DNA from: CAWIUB01 sp963839175
GTDB taxonomy: Bacteria > Actinomycetota > Actinomycetes > Mycobacteriales > Jatrophihabitantaceae
DNA: 64,000 bases
Direction of reading: 5' to 3'
Assembly: GCA_963839175.1 (NCBI GenBank)
Contig: CAWIUB010000022.1
Span: 1 to 64,000, forward strand
The position numbers were made by a program, and so were the translations under genes. The notes beneath the pieces were generated by a model. The model searched no databases and was not told where the DNA came from. It saw only the letters and a list, made by a program, of their open reading frames with translations. This document shows positions 19,825 through 28,261 of this stretch, piece by piece (the first letter of the stretch is position 1; each line of letters starts with the position of its first letter).

Positions 19825-19986
19825 GTGGCTGGCAGACGCCGCGCGGCTCCTGACAGGACGCTCGAAATACTCCCCGCTGAGCTGATCGACACGATGCTCC
19901 GCAACGGTGCCATTGTCCGTCGCGACGGGCGGTTGCCCGCGGCCGCCGAGCACACCCCGGTATCGGCCGGTCCTCCACCGCACTAG
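19825..19986 (+). CDS. Possible small ORF or gene tail after pruA
   Basis: A frame from a GTG at 19825 to TAG 19984-19986 encodes about 53 residues, including TLEILPAELIDTMLRNGAIV then RRDGRLPAAAEHTP, which look protein-like. No clear ribosome site or family is seen. It may be the surviving end of an older gene. Confidence 0.2.
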   Translation: MAGRRRAAPDRTLEILPAELIDTMLRNGAIVRRDGRLPAAAEHTPVSAGPPPH

Positions 19987-20063
19987 GGCCCGGCTCCCGG
20001 CCGAGTGTCAGCACGCCTGTGTCGGTCCTGGATGCCAGACTTGGCAAGCATGAGGAGCACGAC

Positions 20064-20643
20064 GTGACAGCGCTAACGCAGCCGCCCGGACGCTTACTCA
20101 CCATCGCTGAATACGCCGCACTCGGCGAGGACGATCGCAATCGTTGGGAGCTCCAGGAGGGCAACCTCGTCATGTCGCCGAGCCCGACGCCGCGTCACAT
20201 GGTTGCTGCCGTTGAACTCGATGTACAGCTGCGGAGCCAGCTGCCGGGCAACCTTCGCATGGTTCCCGATGTTGATCTCGACGTCCAGTTAGCGCCTGAG
20301 GGGCAGCCCGGCACTGCCCGTCGTCCAGACCTGGTGGTCGTTGAACGTTCAGAGTTCGATCGTGTCGGTCGAGAAGGTGGGCTGCTGCGTGCGGCGAGCA
20401 CGCTGCTGGTGGTCGAGATTGTCTCTCCCGGGTCGCGGCGAACCGATAATCTCGTGTAAGCGCGGCGAGTACGCCGACGCCGGCATTCCGCACTATTGGA
20501 TCGTTGATGTTGACGCGCCCGTCTCCTTGATCGCATGCCACCTGGCGGGCGAGTTCGGGTATCAGGACGGCGGCGAGGTCGCAGGTGTCTTCCAGACGAC
20601 CGAACCGTTCGCCGCGCGTATCGAACTGGACGCCCTCACCTGA
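20064..20643 (+). pseudogene. Uma2 family endonuclease-like protein, single frameshift
   Basis: The Uma2 (DUF820) restriction-endonuclease fold is evident. LLTIAEYAALGEDDRNRWEL opens it, GNLVMSPSPTPRH carries the family SP motif, ARRPDLVVVERSEF supplies the catalytic Asp and LLVVEIVSPGS the Glu of the PD-(D/E)xK core. After RRTDNLV the frame stops at 20457-20459 because of one extra base (GTG TAA GCG). Skipping that T continues as KRGEYADAGIPHYWIVDVDA to a TGA at 20643, exactly the family continuation. The GTG at 20064 follows GAGGAG. It is either a recent pseudogene or a one-base assembly error. Confidence 0.8.
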
Positions 20644-20704
20644 TACCGATCGTCGAGGGGCGCGATACGCGCTGCTGTCCCGTCCCGGGCAGTAGGTTTC
20701 GAGC

Positions 20705-22003
20705 GTGGCAGCCGATGAGTCGCCGGCGGCTCGGCAGCGGACGGGATCTGTGGTTGTCGCGGGTGTAGTCGGCGCAGTGGCTGGTGCTGCCTTCGCCGGT
20801 CACCGGGGCCTGCGGACCGCCAGCGCGAGCGCGGTCGCCGCAGGGGCCGGGCTGGCAGTGTCCGAAGGGGTGGCCCGAGCCCGGCAACGTCCCGGTGAGA
20901 TCCCGCCACTCTGGCAGCGGATCGCGACCAGCGCTGCGTTGGTTGCACCGCTTGGCTGGGTGGCCGGCCGCGTGTCCCGCGCTGGGCCGGTTGCTGTGGG
21001 AGTGGCGACGGGCACGCTCGGCGGCCTGCTCGGGATCCGTCCGCAGAAGGTGCTGCTGGGGCCGCTGCTCGGCGCGGCGGTAGGCCGGGCGTTCGCGTCA
21101 CGGCGCCGCCAGGTGCCCGCGTCGGTGGTCGCCAGCAGCACCATGCTGGCCTATCGGGTGGTGTCGTCGCTGATCTTCCGGGACGCGCAGGTGAGCTTGC
21201 TCGCCGAACGGGTCCGAGCGGAGGAGCTGCCGTTCGTGGTGCCGCGGGAGGCCCGGTCCCGGTACGTGGGTACCGGCTATGTCCGCGAGCTGGCCGAGGC
21301 GCTCGGCGGTCGCTATGTCGCCGACGCGCCCGATGTCGGCATCGTCGCGTCGGTGGACGAACTGGCCGGTCCACAGTTCGACCCGGCCGACGTCGACCCG
21401 CAGGTGCGAGAGTTCTACGAGCACACCACCCGGTTCGCCTTGGACATCGTCCCGCAGTGGCGAGTGTGGGTACGTCCCGGCTACCTGTTGTATCGGACGC
21501 TGGTCGCTCGCCCGCTGGGGCAAGCCAACGTGCCGATGAACCAGCGTGAGATGCAGCGGGGGATCCGCAGCCGAATCGACACGATCACCCCTGTCGACGC
21601 CGACGTCGTGGCGATCCGCGGCTGGATCCGGTCCTTCGGCGATACCGACGAGCCGATCTATGTCGGCATCTACACCACCTACCGGCACGACGGCCGTGGC
21701 TACGTCAGCGTCGGCTTCCCCGTGCCGCAGGCGAGCTTCACCGCGACGCTGCTGCCCCTGGCCCGCCCGGGTGGCGGCCTGGTCCTGACCAGCCGCAGCA
21801 ACCTCGACCAGCCCGGGCACTACCTCGCTTACATCGACCCAGCCAGCAGAGATCTCACGGTGCTGGCAGTCCATGGGTTCGCTGAGCAGCTCGACGTGTA
21901 CGTGCAAGACGGCGAACTGCGCGCCGAGCACGCATTCGCCATCTTCGGACTGCCCTTCCTCGTCCTGCACTACCGCATGCACCGCAAACCCACCAGCCAT
22001 TGA
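20705..22003 (+). CDS. Hypothetical membrane-associated protein
   Basis: A 432-residue protein I do not recognise. The first 140 residues are Ala/Gly-rich and hydrophobic (VVVAGVVGAVAGAAFAGHRG, LVAPLGWVAGRVS, VGVATGTLGGLLGI), suggesting three or four membrane or glycine-zipper segments. The rest is soluble and mixed alpha/beta, with FALDIVPQWRVWVRPGYLLY and a lipocalin-like stretch around IYTTYRHDGRGYVSVGFP. The end, GLPFLVLHYRMHRK, is hydrophobic. It starts with a GTG. It is followed 18 bp later by a GNAT-like gene, so the two may be co-transcribed. Confidence 0.65.
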   Translation: MAADESPAARQRTGSVVVAGVVGAVAGAAFAGHRGLRTASASAVAAGAGLAVSEGVARARQRPGEIPPLWQRIATSAALVAPLGWVAGRVSRAGPVAVGVATGTLGGLLGIRPQKVLLGPLLGAAVGRAFASRRRQVPASVVASSTMLAYRVVSSLIFRDAQVSLLAERVRAEELPFVVPREARSRYVGTGYVRELAEALGGRYVADAPDVGIVASVDELAGPQFDPADVDPQVREFYEHTTRFALDIVPQWRVWVRPGYLLYRTLVARPLGQANVPMNQREMQRGIRSRIDTITPVDADVVAIRGWIRSFGDTDEPIYVGIYTTYRHDGRGYVSVGFPVPQASFTATLLPLARPGGGLVLTSRSNLDQPGHYLAYIDPASRDLTVLAVHGFAEQLDVYVQDGELRAEHAFAIFGLPFLVLHYRMHRKPTSH

Positions 22004-22021
22004 CCCGCGAAGGAGCACGCT

Positions 22022-22351
22022 ATGACGCTCGAGGTCACCGAGAACGCGGTGGCGCATCGCTTCGAGATCGCCGTGGATGGTGCGCTCGCGGGCTTCACCC
22101 AGTATCGGCCGGTCGACGTGCACACCTGGGACTTCTTCCATACCGAGATCGACCCGGCGCTCGAGGGACGCGGGCTGGCCAGCCAGCTCATCGGACGGAC
22201 CCTCGATCAGTTGCGCGCCCGCCGGATCGCCCTGGTTCCGTCGTGCCCGTTCGTTCGCGGCTATCTCGACAAGCACAGCGAGTACGTGGCGATGGTCCCG
22301 GTCAGCCAGCGTCCGCGGTTCGGGCTGGCCGACCCAGACTTCGCGTCATGA
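22022..22351 (+). CDS. GNAT family N-acetyltransferase (YjdJ type)
   Basis: A 109-residue minimal GNAT of the YjdJ/YidJ group. It has HTWDFFHTEIDPALEGRGLA, where the R/Q-x-x-G-x-A-like acetyl-CoA loop is EGRGLASQLI, and the C-terminal PSCPFVRGYLDKHSEYV typical of this subfamily. The acceptor is unknown. An AAGGAG site precedes the ATG. Confidence 0.8.
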   Translation: MTLEVTENAVAHRFEIAVDGALAGFTQYRPVDVHTWDFFHTEIDPALEGRGLASQLIGRTLDQLRARRIALVPSCPFVRGYLDKHSEYVAMVPVSQRPRFGLADPDFAS

Positions 22352-22435
22352 TCTCGCTGACGGCGAACGGCGCGCTGCGACATCGGAACGTAGGATTCGA
22401 ACGATGGGACGGGCAGCAGGCAACGTGGTGTATCC

Positions 22436-24109
22436 GTGACGTCCAGCAACTCGGCACGGACGGCGCTCCTCACCGTGGACGACGACCCTGGTGTCTCGCG
22501 TGCCGTGGCACGAGATCTGCGGCGGCGCTACGGCGCCCAGTACCGGATCGTCCGGGCCGAGTCCGGCGACCAGGCACTCGATGCGCTGCGCGAGATGAAG
22601 CTGCGCGGCGACCAGGTCGGGGTCATCCTGGCCGACTACCGGATGCCGCAGATGAGCGGGATCGAGTTCCTCGAACAGGCCATGGACCTGTACCCCACGG
22701 CCCGTCGCGTGCTGCTGACCGCGTACGCCGACACCAACGCGGCGATCGACGCTATCAACGTCGTCGACCTCGACCACTACCTGCTCAAACCGTGGGATCC
22801 GCCCGAGGAGAAGCTGTACCCGGTCATCGACGCGCTGCTCGAGCAGTGGCTTGCCACCGACCACCGCCCGGTTCCCGAGACGAAGGTCGTCGGGCATCGC
22901 TGGTCGGCGCGCTCGTCGGACGTGCGGGAGTTTCTCGCGCGCAACCAGGTGCCGTATCGCTGGTATCTGTCCGAGGAGGAGGAGGGCAAGCGGTTGCTCA
23001 CGGCGGCCGGAGCGGACGAGTTTCGGCTGCCGGTGGTGATCACCCCGGACGGTGACGTGCTGGTAGAGCCCACCGATGCGCAACTGGCGACTCGCGTCGG
23101 GCTCAACACCAGGCCTGCCGATCAGTTCTACGACCTCGTGGTCGTCGGCGGCGGGCCGGCCGGGCTGGGTGCCGCGGTGTACGGCGCGTCCGAGGGCCTG
23201 CGTACGGTCCTGATCGAGCGGACGGCCGCAGGTGGACAGGCCGGGCAGAGTTCCCGCATCGACAACTACCTGGGCTTCCCGGACGGCGTCACCGGCGCGC
23301 AGCTGACCGAGCGCGCCCGGCGACAGGCGACCAGGTTCGGGGCCGAGCTCATCACCACTCGTGAGGTGGTGGGCATCGAGGTGAGCGGCTCGGCCCGCAC
23401 CGTTCGTTTCGCCGACGGCGATGCCGTCGACGCGCACTCGGTCATCCTGGCGACCGGCGTCTCGTATCGGCAGCTGGCCGCCCCCGGGTTGTCCGACTTC
23501 ACCGGACGAGGCGTCTACTACGGCTCCGCGATGAGCGAGGCGGCCTACTGCGCCGGCCAGCAGGTCTACATCGTCGGCGGCGCGAACTCGGCGGGGCAGG
23601 CCGCGGTCTACTTCTCACGCGTCGCCGGTTCGGTGACGATCCTGGTCCGCTCGTCGTCGCTCGAGACGTCCATGTCGTATTACCTGGTGCAGCAGCTGGC
23701 GACCGTCCCGAACATCACTGTGCGCACCTGCACCGAGGTCGTCGAGGCCAACGGCGACGACCATCTCGAACGATTGGTGCTGCGCGACAACTCGACGGGC
23801 GCGACCGAGAGTGTCGACGCGCAGTGGCTGTTCGTCTTCATCGGTGCCGCGCCGCGCACCGACTGGCTGGACGGCGTCGTGGTCCGCGACGACAAGGGAT
23901 TCGTCGTGGCCGGGCCGGATCTGCCGCTCGACGGCGCCCGGCCGCGTGGCTGGACCTTGGAGCGGGCGCCGTACCACCTGGAGACCAGCGTCCCCGGGGT
24001 GTTCGTCGCCGGGGACGCTAGGGCCGACTCCGCGAAGCGGGTGGCCTCCGCAGTGGGCGAGGGAGCCATGGCCGTCATGCTCGTCCACCGATACTTGGAG
24101 AAGCGATGA
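22436..24109 (+). CDS. Receiver domain fused to a thioredoxin-reductase-like FAD oxidoreductase
   Basis: A 557-residue fusion. Residues 1-125 form a CheY receiver (LLTVDDDPGV, phospho-Asp 67 in ILADYRMPQMSG, Thr95, Lys118 in YLLKPW). Residues about 145-210 resemble a glutaredoxin/thioredoxin half (WSARSSDVREFLARNQVPYRW). The remainder is a TrxB fold with LVVVGGGPAGLGAAVYGASEG (FAD), YIVGGANSAGQAA (NADPH) and VPGVFVAGDARADS. The TrxB CxxC redox site is absent: that region reads SEAAYCAGQQVY, with one Cys. It is probably a phospho-controlled pyridine-nucleotide oxidoreductase. Its stop overlaps the kinase ATG (ATGA). Confidence 0.9.
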   Translation: MTSSNSARTALLTVDDDPGVSRAVARDLRRRYGAQYRIVRAESGDQALDALREMKLRGDQVGVILADYRMPQMSGIEFLEQAMDLYPTARRVLLTAYADTNAAIDAINVVDLDHYLLKPWDPPEEKLYPVIDALLEQWLATDHRPVPETKVVGHRWSARSSDVREFLARNQVPYRWYLSEEEEGKRLLTAAGADEFRLPVVITPDGDVLVEPTDAQLATRVGLNTRPADQFYDLVVVGGGPAGLGAAVYGASEGLRTVLIERTAAGGQAGQSSRIDNYLGFPDGVTGAQLTERARRQATRFGAELITTREVVGIEVSGSARTVRFADGDAVDAHSVILATGVSYRQLAAPGLSDFTGRGVYYGSAMSEAAYCAGQQVYIVGGANSAGQAAVYFSRVAGSVTILVRSSSLETSMSYYLVQQLATVPNITVRTCTEVVEANGDDHLERLVLRDNSTGATESVDAQWLFVFIGAAPRTDWLDGVVVRDDKGFVVAGPDLPLDGARPRGWTLERAPYHLETSVPGVFVAGDARADSAKRVASAVGEGAMAVMLVHRYLEKR

Positions 24110-25527
24110 ACTGCAGTCCCGAAGAGCTCCGGACGCTGTTCCTGTTCGAGAAGCTCAGCGACGAGCAACTGGACTGGCTCTGCCGGGAGGGGCACGTCGA
24201 GCTCATCGAGCCCGGCTGGGTGTACCGAGAGGGCGAGCCGGCCACCTGCTTCTACGTGCTAATCGACGGATCGCTAGTGCTGAGCCGGCTGGTCGGCGGA
24301 GACGATGTCGAAGTCAGCCGCACCGCCCAGCGCGGCGTCTATGGGGGTGCGTTCCAGGCGTACCTCGGCGATCGCGTGCCTCAGGTCTACAACAACTCGA
24401 TGCGGGTCATCGAGCCGTCGCGGTTCTTCGTGCTGGACGCGGACCTGTTCGCGCAGATGATGCGCGAGTGGTTCCCGATGGCGTTGCACATGCTGGAGGG
24501 GCTGTTCTTCGGCATGCAGAGCGCCCGGCAGGCGGTCGGGCAGCGGGAGCGGCTGCTGGCTCTCGGCTCGCTGTCGGCCGGGCTCACCCACGAGCTCAAC
24601 AACCCGGCGGCGGCCGCGGTCCGGGCGACCTCGACGCTGCGCGACCGGGTGGCCGGGATGCGGCACAAGCTCGCGCTCATCGCTGCCGGCCCGTACGACC
24701 GGGCCACCCTGGAGACACTGATCCGGCTCCAAGAAGACGCCGTCGAACATGTGGCCAAGGCGCCCAGCCTGACGCCGATGGAGGCGTCCGATCGCGAAGA
24801 CCGACTGGCCGACTGGTTCGAGGAGCACGGCCTCGCCGGCGGGTGGGACCTCGCACCGACGTTCGTTCAGGCGGGTCTCGATCTCGACTGGCTCGGCCAG
24901 GTCGTCGGCACGGTCGACGAGCCGACGTTCGAAGGCGCGATCCGGTGGCTCAACTACACCGTCGAGACCGAACTGCTCATGAACGAGATCGAGGACTCGA
25001 CCACCCGCATCACGACGCTGGTCGCCGCTGCCAAGCAGTACTCGCAGATGGATCGCGCGCCCTATCAGGTCGTCGACGTGCACGAGCTGCTCGACAGCAC
25101 CTTGCTCATGCTCGGCCGCAAGATCGGCGAAGACATCACCGTGGTCAAGGAGTATGACCGGACGCTACCGGCCATCCCCGCATACGCCGCCGAGCTCAAC
25201 CAGGTCTGGACGAACCTCGTCGACAACGCGATCGCCGCGATGGTCGGCGCGGGCACGTTGACCGTGCGCACGTTCCGGGACGAGGCCAACATCGTCGTCG
25301 AGATCGGCGACACCGGGTCGGGTGTGCCCGAGGAGATTCGCTCGCGGATCTTCGAGCCGTTCTTCACCACCAAACCGTTCGGCGAGGGCACCGGCCTGGG
25401 TCTTGACATTTCCTGGCGCATCGTCGTCAGCAAGCACCACGGCGATATTTCGGTCGAGTCCGTGCCGGGCGACACCCGGTTCCGGGTTCGGTTGCCGCTC
25501 GTGGCCCCCGACCGGGTTCCCGACTGA
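24106..25527 (+). CDS. Cyclic-nucleotide-binding-domain sensor histidine kinase
   Basis: A 473-residue kinase. Residues 1-130 form a Crp-type cNMP-binding fold (LFLFEKLSDEQLDWLCREGH, EGEPATCFYVLIDGSLVLSR). A dimerisation helix carries the phospho-His 162 in SAGLTHELNNPAAAA. A long helical insert follows, then the HATPase domain: N box WTNLVDNAIAAM, G1 GDTGSGVPEE, F box FFTTKPFGEG and G2 GTGLGL. There is no membrane segment, so it is a cytosolic sensor. Translational overlap with the receiver-TrxR gene marks that protein as its cognate regulator. A ZnF-UBP gene follows after 15 bp. Confidence 0.9.
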   Translation: MNCSPEELRTLFLFEKLSDEQLDWLCREGHVELIEPGWVYREGEPATCFYVLIDGSLVLSRLVGGDDVEVSRTAQRGVYGGAFQAYLGDRVPQVYNNSMRVIEPSRFFVLDADLFAQMMREWFPMALHMLEGLFFGMQSARQAVGQRERLLALGSLSAGLTHELNNPAAAAVRATSTLRDRVAGMRHKLALIAAGPYDRATLETLIRLQEDAVEHVAKAPSLTPMEASDREDRLADWFEEHGLAGGWDLAPTFVQAGLDLDWLGQVVGTVDEPTFEGAIRWLNYTVETELLMNEIEDSTTRITTLVAAAKQYSQMDRAPYQVVDVHELLDSTLLMLGRKIGEDITVVKEYDRTLPAIPAYAAELNQVWTNLVDNAIAAMVGAGTLTVRTFRDEANIVVEIGDTGSGVPEEIRSRIFEPFFTTKPFGEGTGLGLDISWRIVVSKHHGDISVESVPGDTRFRVRLPLVAPDRVPD

Positions 25528-25542
25528 CGCCTGGAGGAGCGC

Positions 25543-25890
25543 ATGACCGAACTGGCCGGCATCGACCCGACCGTTGCGCCGAGCGGTCCCGGCTGCGCCG
25601 AGTGTCTGGCGTCCGACGGGTGGTGGTTCCACCTGCGCCGCTGCACGCAGTGCGGGCACATCGGCTGCTGCGACACGTCGCCCTCCCAGCACGCGTCCGC
25701 GCACGCGAAGGCCACCGGGCACCCGATAATCCGCAGCTTCGAACCTGGTGAGAGCTGGTTCTGGGACAACTCGACCGAGCAATATGCAGACGGCCCGCCG
25801 CTCGCCGCGCCCGAGCACCATCCGCTCGACCAGCCGACGCCCGGCCCTGCCGGGCGGGTCCCCAGCGACTGGCGCCGACACCTGCACTGA
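25543..25890 (+). CDS. UBP-type zinc finger protein
   Basis: A 115-residue protein with a ZnF-UBP domain. Zinc ligands are visible as C18/C21 (GCAECLASDGWW), C34/C37 (RRCTQCGHIGCC), C42/C43 and the His series H50, H54 and H60 (SQHASAHAKATGHP). In eukaryotes this domain binds the free C-terminal diglycine of ubiquitin; the bacterial ligand is unknown. GGAGGAGCGC precedes the ATG. It is the third gene of the kinase/receiver-TrxR cassette. The C-terminal 45 residues are Pro-rich and probably flexible. Confidence 0.88.
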   Translation: MTELAGIDPTVAPSGPGCAECLASDGWWFHLRRCTQCGHIGCCDTSPSQHASAHAKATGHPIIRSFEPGESWFWDNSTEQYADGPPLAAPEHHPLDQPTPGPAGRVPSDWRRHLH

Positions 25891-25918
25891 ACCGCCATGG
25901 CTGCCCGTGGTACGTATG

Positions 25919-25980
25919 CGCTTTGCCTGTCGTGGAGGGCCTGATCAGCAGTCAACGACGCCGCTCCGACAGGCAAAGCG
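25919..25980. repeat. 14-bp perfect inverted repeat with 34-base loop
   Basis: CGCTTTGCCTGTCG at 25919-25932 is repeated exactly in inverse at 25967-25980. It lies 28 bp after the ZnF-UBP gene, with no T tract following. It could be a factor-independent terminator variant, an operator or a mini-element. The rest of the 299-bp gap to 26189 shows no gene. Confidence 0.6.
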
Positions 25981-26189
25981 TGGGCTCTGTTGGCGGCCAA
26001 CGGAATCTGCCCTGGCATATATTTCGTGATGCTGGTGTTGCGCGTGTTGCCAATGAGACGGGGCCTGTCGGTGTGACGGTGAATGCAAAGATCATCGGCT
26101 GGCTGCTCGAACGCCGCTCGCCAACGCCCGCCAGCTCTGACTTACGGGACTTCCGGCGTCCTGCGCCACCTCCTGGCTGAGGCGGCAGG

Positions 26190-26624
26190 ATGGCCACGGT
26201 GTTGAGACAGGGTCCGTACGAGGTCGACGCCGATCCCGCGCGGGTCGACCTGGACGCCGTGTGGTGGTTCCTCCGCCGCGAGGCGTACTGGTCTCGGTGG
26301 CGTTCGCGGGAGAACGTGCGACACCAGGTCGAGGGCGCCTGGCGCGTCGTGGGCTGTTACGACGATGACGGGCGCATGGTGGGGTTCGCTCGGGCCTTCT
26401 CCGATGGAGTCGCGATCGCCTATCTGGCTGATGTCTACGTCCTCGTCGAACACCGCGGCCGCGGCCTGGGGGCCGCGTTGGTGCGCGAGATGATCGACAA
26501 CGAGCCTGGGCGCGAATTTCGTTGGATGCTGCACACCGCTGACGCGCACGGTCTCTACCGCAAGTTCGGCTTCTCCACACCGGATTCGACGTACATGGAG
26601 CGTGCCGGCGGCCGTCCCCGGTAA
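26190..26624 (+). CDS. GNAT family N-acetyltransferase
   Basis: A 144-residue single-domain GNAT. It has WWFLRREAYWSRWRSRENVR at the N-terminus, the central VGFARAFSDGVAIAYLADVYVLVEHRGRGLGAALV strand-loop with the acetyl-CoA motif HRGRGLG (residues about 90-97), and the late LHTADAHGLYRKFGF segment. This layout is common in stand-alone actinobacterial acetyltransferases annotated as acting on small amines. No neighbour indicates a substrate. Confidence 0.85.
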   Translation: MATVLRQGPYEVDADPARVDLDAVWWFLRREAYWSRWRSRENVRHQVEGAWRVVGCYDDDGRMVGFARAFSDGVAIAYLADVYVLVEHRGRGLGAALVREMIDNEPGREFRWMLHTADAHGLYRKFGFSTPDSTYMERAGGRPR

Positions 26625-26824
26625 CGCCTGATTGCGGTTGGGCTCCGAGTTGTCAGCCATTCATCAAGACGACCGATTGCCGATCGGCTTGCGGTGATGA
26701 TCGAGGTCCGCCGCCGCTCATCCGCCGCCTTCCAGCTCGTCACCGCAAGTGGGTCCGAATGCGGGACAATCGAAGTGGTCGATGTGCGGGCGCGCCGTCG
26801 ATGGCACTTCGTAGCATCGGTGTC

Positions 26825-27262
26825 ATGAAGTTGGTGCGTAACGTGATCGTGTTCGACGCGGCCGACTTGAACGCCGAGAGCGCGTTCTGGGCTGGGATTC
26901 TCGGCGGGCACGTCTTCGAGGACGAGGCATGGCACAGCGTTATCGACGCCGCTGGGGAGTGGCGGATCGGCGTGCAGCTGGCACCGAACCACGTTCCTCC
27001 TGACTGGCCGTACGGAATCCCTCAACAAGTGCATCTCGACCTCCACGTCGATGACCCACGAGCTGCGCACGAAGAGGCAGTCGCCCGCGGCGCCCGACTG
27101 CTCCAGACAGCTCCTGATTTAGATAGCGACCAGGGCTATCAGGTGTACGCCGACCCGGCCGGGCACCCGTTTTGCATCGGCTGGGGACACCCGTCTCGAG
27201 AGGCGCTCGCCGTGTTCGTTGCCGACCGCTTGGAACGCAGAGACCTCGATCCAGACACGTAG
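26825..27262 (+). CDS. VOC family (glyoxalase-like) protein
   Basis: A 145-residue member of the glyoxalase-like VOC group often found in actinomycete genomes. It opens VIVFDAADLNAESAFWAGIL, has HLDLHVDDPRAAHEEAVARG at the second-module start, and ends VYADPAGHPFCIGWG. It closely parallels the VOC gene at 30852-31226 in layout. The ATG at 26825 is chosen over upstream codons because family members start directly at the first strand. Reaction unknown. Confidence 0.82.
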   Translation: MKLVRNVIVFDAADLNAESAFWAGILGGHVFEDEAWHSVIDAAGEWRIGVQLAPNHVPPDWPYGIPQQVHLDLHVDDPRAAHEEAVARGARLLQTAPDLDSDQGYQVYADPAGHPFCIGWGHPSREALAVFVADRLERRDLDPDT

Positions 27263-27428
27263 CGGTGCGCAAGACCAATCGCACTCGCATGCCGCTGGTC
27301 GCGCGTCCTGACGAGGGATCCCGCTGCGGGAAGGCTGGAGAGCTCCGGAACGACCTCGGCACATCGGTTCGGAGCAGCGCGGCATCGCAGTCATAGCAGT
27401 GCACTGGCGACTATGCGACGGTGGGCCG

Positions 27429-27875
27429 ATGAATCAGGTCGAGGCTCGGCCCCTTGACGAACGGCGCAAGGCGGCGATGGAGCGTCTTCGTTCGAACAGC
27501 AACCTGTGGCTTGCGACGGCAAGCGATGGGCGGGGACCGCATCTGATCCCTGTCTCCTGCTGGTGGGACGGATCCTGGTTGACGACGGCGACCGTCGAGG
27601 GCAGCCGAACCCTGAAGAACGTAAGGACCCAACCGAAGGTCCGCGCCGCGATTGGGAGCACCGGCGACGTTCTCATGGTCGATGCGACGGCGATGATCGT
27701 AGCGGTGGCCGACATCGCCACAGAAGTCGCGGACCGGTACGCGCAAGCGTCGGGAAACGATCCACAATCGGTGCCGGGCTTCGTATACATCCAGCTCTTA
27801 CCGCAGCGGATCCAGGTATGGAAGGTCGTCGCGGAGTTCACGGGGCGGACAGTGTGCGCGCAGGCGTGTGGTTAG
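27429..27875 (+). CDS. Pyridoxamine-5'-phosphate oxidase-like (PPOX) family protein
   Basis: A 148-residue split beta-barrel protein. LRSNSNLWLATASDGRGPHL and IPVSCWWDGSWLTTATVEGS match the flavin/F420-binding strands. RTLKNVRTQPKVRAAIGSTG and the late PQRIQVWKVVAEFTGRTV complete the fold. Family members bind FMN or F420. The ATG at 27429 (MNQVEARPL) is used; an upstream ATG at 27399 would add an unconserved ten residues. Confidence 0.75.
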   Translation: MNQVEARPLDERRKAAMERLRSNSNLWLATASDGRGPHLIPVSCWWDGSWLTTATVEGSRTLKNVRTQPKVRAAIGSTGDVLMVDATAMIVAVADIATEVADRYAQASGNDPQSVPGFVYIQLLPQRIQVWKVVAEFTGRTVCAQACG

Positions 27876-28261
27876 ACGATCCGATCGATTGAGCTCGACG
27901 AGGACAGCGTTTCAGATCGCCCGTACTACCTCCGCGGTGATGGCCTGGGGCTGACCTCGGTGATCCCAGTAACCGAACCGCTTGTGAGGACGCCGCCGGT
28001 CGATGAGTGCGCCGGGACAGGCATCTTGCCGATCACCGCTAGCGGATCCGCAACTAACACACGCAAGATCAAGTCTACGAGCGTGCGAGGACCCGCAGCT
28101 CGCCATGCCCCAGGCGTTCCTGACCTGAGACGACGGCGCATGGCCGGAAATCGCCGCCCGATCTGATGATCTTGCTGTCGTGGGCGCGGCTCGCCAATCG
28201 GGGCGAGCTCAGCTCCAGAATCCCGTTGGCTTTCTCCCACCGCTGCTGCTTTGCTGGCTGG
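27876..28261. other. Intergenic region, no supported gene
   Basis: This 386-base stretch has no frame with family signals. A minus-strand frame ending at 27912 reads KRFGYWDHRGQPQAITAEVV and might be the tail of a lost gene, but it lacks a start region and coding bias upstream. Confidence 0.4.

Noticed and set aside
27263..27428. TCCCGC-T-GCGGGA hairpin as a terminator
   Set aside because: The one-base loop is sterically poor and no T tract follows.
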